Source: Desulfobacula sp. (GTDB taxonomy: Bacteria > Desulfobacterota > Desulfobacteria > Desulfobacterales > Desulfobacteraceae). Taken from it: DNA of 36,227 bases. Each line of letters opens with the position of its first letter. Position 1 is the stretch's first letter. Positions 34,676 through 36,227 of this stretch are shown here, piece after piece. Location: NCBI GenBank assembly GCA_023701135.1, contig JAMPXP010000034.1, forward strand, positions 1-36,227, in the 5' to 3' direction. Position numbers and translations under genes: made by a program. The notes beneath the pieces are model-generated. The model did no database searches and was not told the origin of the DNA. It saw nothing but the letters and a program-made list of their open reading frames with translations.

Positions 34676-35710
34676 TTATGTGCGGGAAGCCTTCCGCTGT
34701 TTGATGATAAACCCGATCAGCACGGACAGGCAGAGGGTCAGAAGACCTCCCACAAGACCGGAGACCGAGGTTCCGGGGTTAACGGACGGCCAGGTTTCTG
34801 CAGGTTCTTCTCCGGCAGGGGGTTCTGCTGTTTTGAACCCATAGTCAGGCAGAAAGGCGGTCTTTTCCTGGATACCGGCCAGGGATGAATGAATGCCCTT
34901 TTCCAGGGCTGCCAGTTCTTCACTCCCGGATGTTTTGAACATGGCCCATTCCAGCCCGTCCGGCCGGGAAGAGGCAAACCAGCTCAAGGCCCCGCCGACA
35001 ACGACGGTGGCAATGATGAATCCCGCCAGCACCCGGCCGATGGAATACCCCCGGCCGGTTCCATGGGAAATTGAAGCGGTTATGATTTCAGGCCTGCTCT
35101 TCCATACAAACATGACCACTGCCGCCGTCGTGACGCCTTCCACCAGGCCGATGGCCAGGTGAATGGGCTGCATCAGCATCACAAAGGCGGTAAAGGGAAG
35201 CTCTGATATGCCTGAAAAAAGGGTTTCAAGGACAACGGAAAAGGCTCCCATCTGCAAGCCCAGGACGGCGGAAAGAACGGCTCCGGTCATGATGGCGCCG
35301 GAAGACGGGGTGTCCTTGACAATGGATTTGTAAATGAGCGGATAACAGATAAAACAGGGGAAAAACCCCAGGTTGAAGATATTGCATCCCAGGGCCAGAA
35401 GACCGCCGTCGGCAAAGAACAGGGCCTGGACCGTCAGGACCGAGGCCATGGTCAGAAAGGCCGCATAGGGGCCGAGAAGGATGGCCAGGATCATTCCCCC
35501 GCCGAGATGGCCGCTGGAGCCTGTGGCCGGTATGGTGAAATTGATCATCTGGGCCGCAAAGATAAAGGCGCCGATGACGCCCATGAGAGGGATTTTTTTG
35601 TCATCCAGATCCTGTTTGACTTTTTTTGAGCAATACCCGATCAGACCTGCCGTTGCAACCCACAGGGTTCCGCCTACTGCCGGGGAAATCAGCGCATCTG
35701 CCATATGCAT
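34676..35710 (-). CDS. cbiM: Nickel/cobalt ECF importer S component, CbiM-CbiN fusion
   Basis: A 344-residue protein joining a CbiM/NikM membrane domain (residues 1 to about 220) and a C-terminal PDGLE/CbiN-like part (SSRPDGLEWAMFK, then a final helix). The metal-binding N-terminus is Met1-His2 (MHMADALISP), and a second His equivalent to His67 of NikM is His68 (GSSGHLGGG). Both are required for Ni2+/Co2+ in the family, which supports the ATG at 35710. AAAGGAG precedes it. Metal choice between nickel and cobalt cannot be decided from sequence; both suit an anaerobe using hydrogenases and B12. Confidence 0.92.
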   Translation of the reverse strand: MHMADALISPAVGGTLWVATAGLIGYCSKKVKQDLDDKKIPLMGVIGAFIFAAQMINFTIPATGSSGHLGGGMILAILLGPYAAFLTMASVLTVQALFFADGGLLALGCNIFNLGFFPCFICYPLIYKSIVKDTPSSGAIMTGAVLSAVLGLQMGAFSVVLETLFSGISELPFTAFVMLMQPIHLAIGLVEGVTTAAVVMFVWKSRPEIITASISHGTGRGYSIGRVLAGFIIATVVVGGALSWFASSRPDGLEWAMFKTSGSEELAALEKGIHSSLAGIQEKTAFLPDYGFKTAEPPAGEEPAETWPSVNPGTSVSGLVGGLLTLCLSVLIGFIIKQRKASRT

Positions 35711-35756
35711 GATAAAATCTCCTTTTGAACAAACGAATTCTTGTTTTTCTACCCGG

Positions 35757-35817
35757 CAAATAAAAAACCACGCAAAGCCGGCGTCAAAAATATCCGCAAA
35801 CCTTCGTGGTTTATTTG
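35757..35817 (-). terminator. Terminator-like hairpin in the cbiM leader
   Basis: CAAATAAACCACG (right arm read on the minus strand, 35817-35805) pairs with CGTGGTTTTTTATTTG (35772-35757) with three extra bases, across a 32-base loop containing a GCCGGC. The T-run after CGTGG gives an intrinsic-terminator shape, 47 bases upstream of the cbiM ATG. It could be an attenuator, or a bidirectional terminator. Confidence 0.5.
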
Positions 35818-35839
35818 TTATAAAAGCTCAGTTCGTTTA

Positions 35840-35864
35840 AAAAACACCCCAGGCTTCATGCCTG
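35840..35864 (-). terminator. Second terminator-like hairpin in the cbiM leader
   Basis: On the minus strand CAGGC-ATGAA-GCCTG (35864-35850) is followed by GGGTG and six T (35845-35840). The stem has only 5 pairs and the T-run is 4 bases away, so it is weaker than the one at 35757. It sits a few bases after the expected transcription start. Confidence 0.35.
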
Positions 35865-35874
35865 CATTGGCCTT

Positions 35875-35903
35875 TAAATAAAATGAATCCCCATGAATGT
35901 CAA
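35875..35903 (-). promoter_or_regulatory. Candidate promoter of cbiM operon
   Basis: A perfect TTGACA (35903-35898 on the minus strand) is followed after 17 bases by TATTTA (35880-35875). The predicted start near 35868 gives a leader of about 158 nt before cbiM, containing both hairpins listed. No cobalamin riboswitch signature or NikR-type palindrome was seen. Confidence 0.45.
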
Positions 35904-36227
35904 TTAATAAATTTTGAACTGGTCTTATTTAGATACGTTCGTTAGTTTTTCTCTGCCGCTTTTTCAAGCTCTGTGAAGACAGGCAAACAAACCCAGAAAT
36001 TTATTTTTTAAATTTTTAAAGGTTAGTGATTAATTGATCTGCCAGTCAATCCTCGGAGCGATAAAAGAATTCTGACACTTTATGGAAGAGCGTTTAATCG
36101 ATTGTTGCATGCCACAATGCCCAGTTGAATTTCTTTTCAGCCTTGCAACAAATCGATTAAATGGATGAACTGAAGGTTATTTCAGCCCCGAGGCGGCTAT
36201 GGGGATTGTATGATTTTTCTTTGATCG
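35904..36227. other. Intergenic region, no gene recognised
   Basis: This 324-bp end of the window is A/T rich and has no open frame I can support. It holds the inverted repeat listed separately. It may contain the upstream region of a gene beyond the window. Confidence 0.4.
36093..36161. repeat. Imperfect 17/18-bp inverted repeat
   Basis: TTTAATCGATTGTTGCA (36093-36109) is the reverse complement of TGCAACAAATCGATTAAA (36144-36161) apart from one extra base, with a 34-base loop. Each arm contains the self-complementary AATCGATT. It may be a regulator site pair, the ends of a small element, or a structured RNA. Confidence 0.5.

Noticed and set aside
35711-36227. Cobalamin riboswitch upstream of cbiM
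   Set aside because: I looked for the conserved B12-box core and flanking motifs on the minus strand and did not find them; only generic hairpins are present.
1-36227. CRISPR arrays, tRNA or rRNA genes, IS elements
   Set aside because: No regularly spaced repeats, cloverleaf-like segments, rRNA-like stretches or transposase sequences were recognised.

Overview
The window carries ordinary bacterial chromosomal genes. I see no rRNA, tRNA, CRISPR array, transposase or integrase. The gene content suggests a marine or halotolerant anaerobic Desulfobacterota (Desulfobacteraceae-like) bacterium: a DUF362 protein with two ferredoxin clusters, a B12-binding radical SAM enzyme, sucrose-6-phosphate synthase/phosphatase, a DUF2860-like outer membrane protein and a CbiMN-Q-O metal importer. 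This assignment is an inference from gene families.

Left block (about 178-10845): an envelope and efflux module. On the minus strand lie a MipA/OmpV-like outer membrane protein, an RND tripartite efflux system (OMF lipoprotein, membrane-fusion protein, RND pump), a SAM methyltransferase and a DUF2860-like outer membrane protein broken by one in-frame TAG. Facing away from it are a NarL/LuxR-type sensor kinase and response regulator. A 12-bp motif, ATC(C/G)G(A/T)CTTAAG, occurs three times, only between genes of this module, and is a candidate regulator site. The whole block is bracketed by a 26-bp direct repeat (25/26 identical). The left copy sits behind an orphan promoter and the right copy is the leader of the DUF362 gene, so the module looks inserted between that gene and its original promoter.

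Middle block (10854-23836): the DUF362 ferredoxin; a DUF2141 protein followed by a hybrid histidine kinase whose N-terminus is a fragment of an iron-type alcohol dehydrogenase fused to a shortened PAS domain; a B12-type radical SAM protein; and a long minus-strand operon. The operon runs: zinc-finger SDR-like protein, PurF-like protein without the glutaminase cysteine, ribosome hibernation factor, MscS channel, sucrose-phosphate synthase/phosphatase, sucrose phosphorylase. Its second half reads as an osmotic and stationary-phase programme: make sucrose as a compatible solute, break it down, vent solutes and idle ribosomes.

Right block (24006-36227): an SPFH protein with zinc ribbons, an FKBP-like/methyltransferase fusion, a zinc-ribbon protein of unknown role, glutamate racemase, a PFL-activase-like radical SAM enzyme, a RelE-type toxin/XRE antitoxin pair with an almost leaderless promoter, a P-type cation ATPase, and a nickel/cobalt ECF importer (cbiM-cbiQ-cbiO) with a leader of about 158 nt holding two terminator-like hairpins. 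The last 320 bp hold no gene I can support, but contain a long imperfect inverted repeat.
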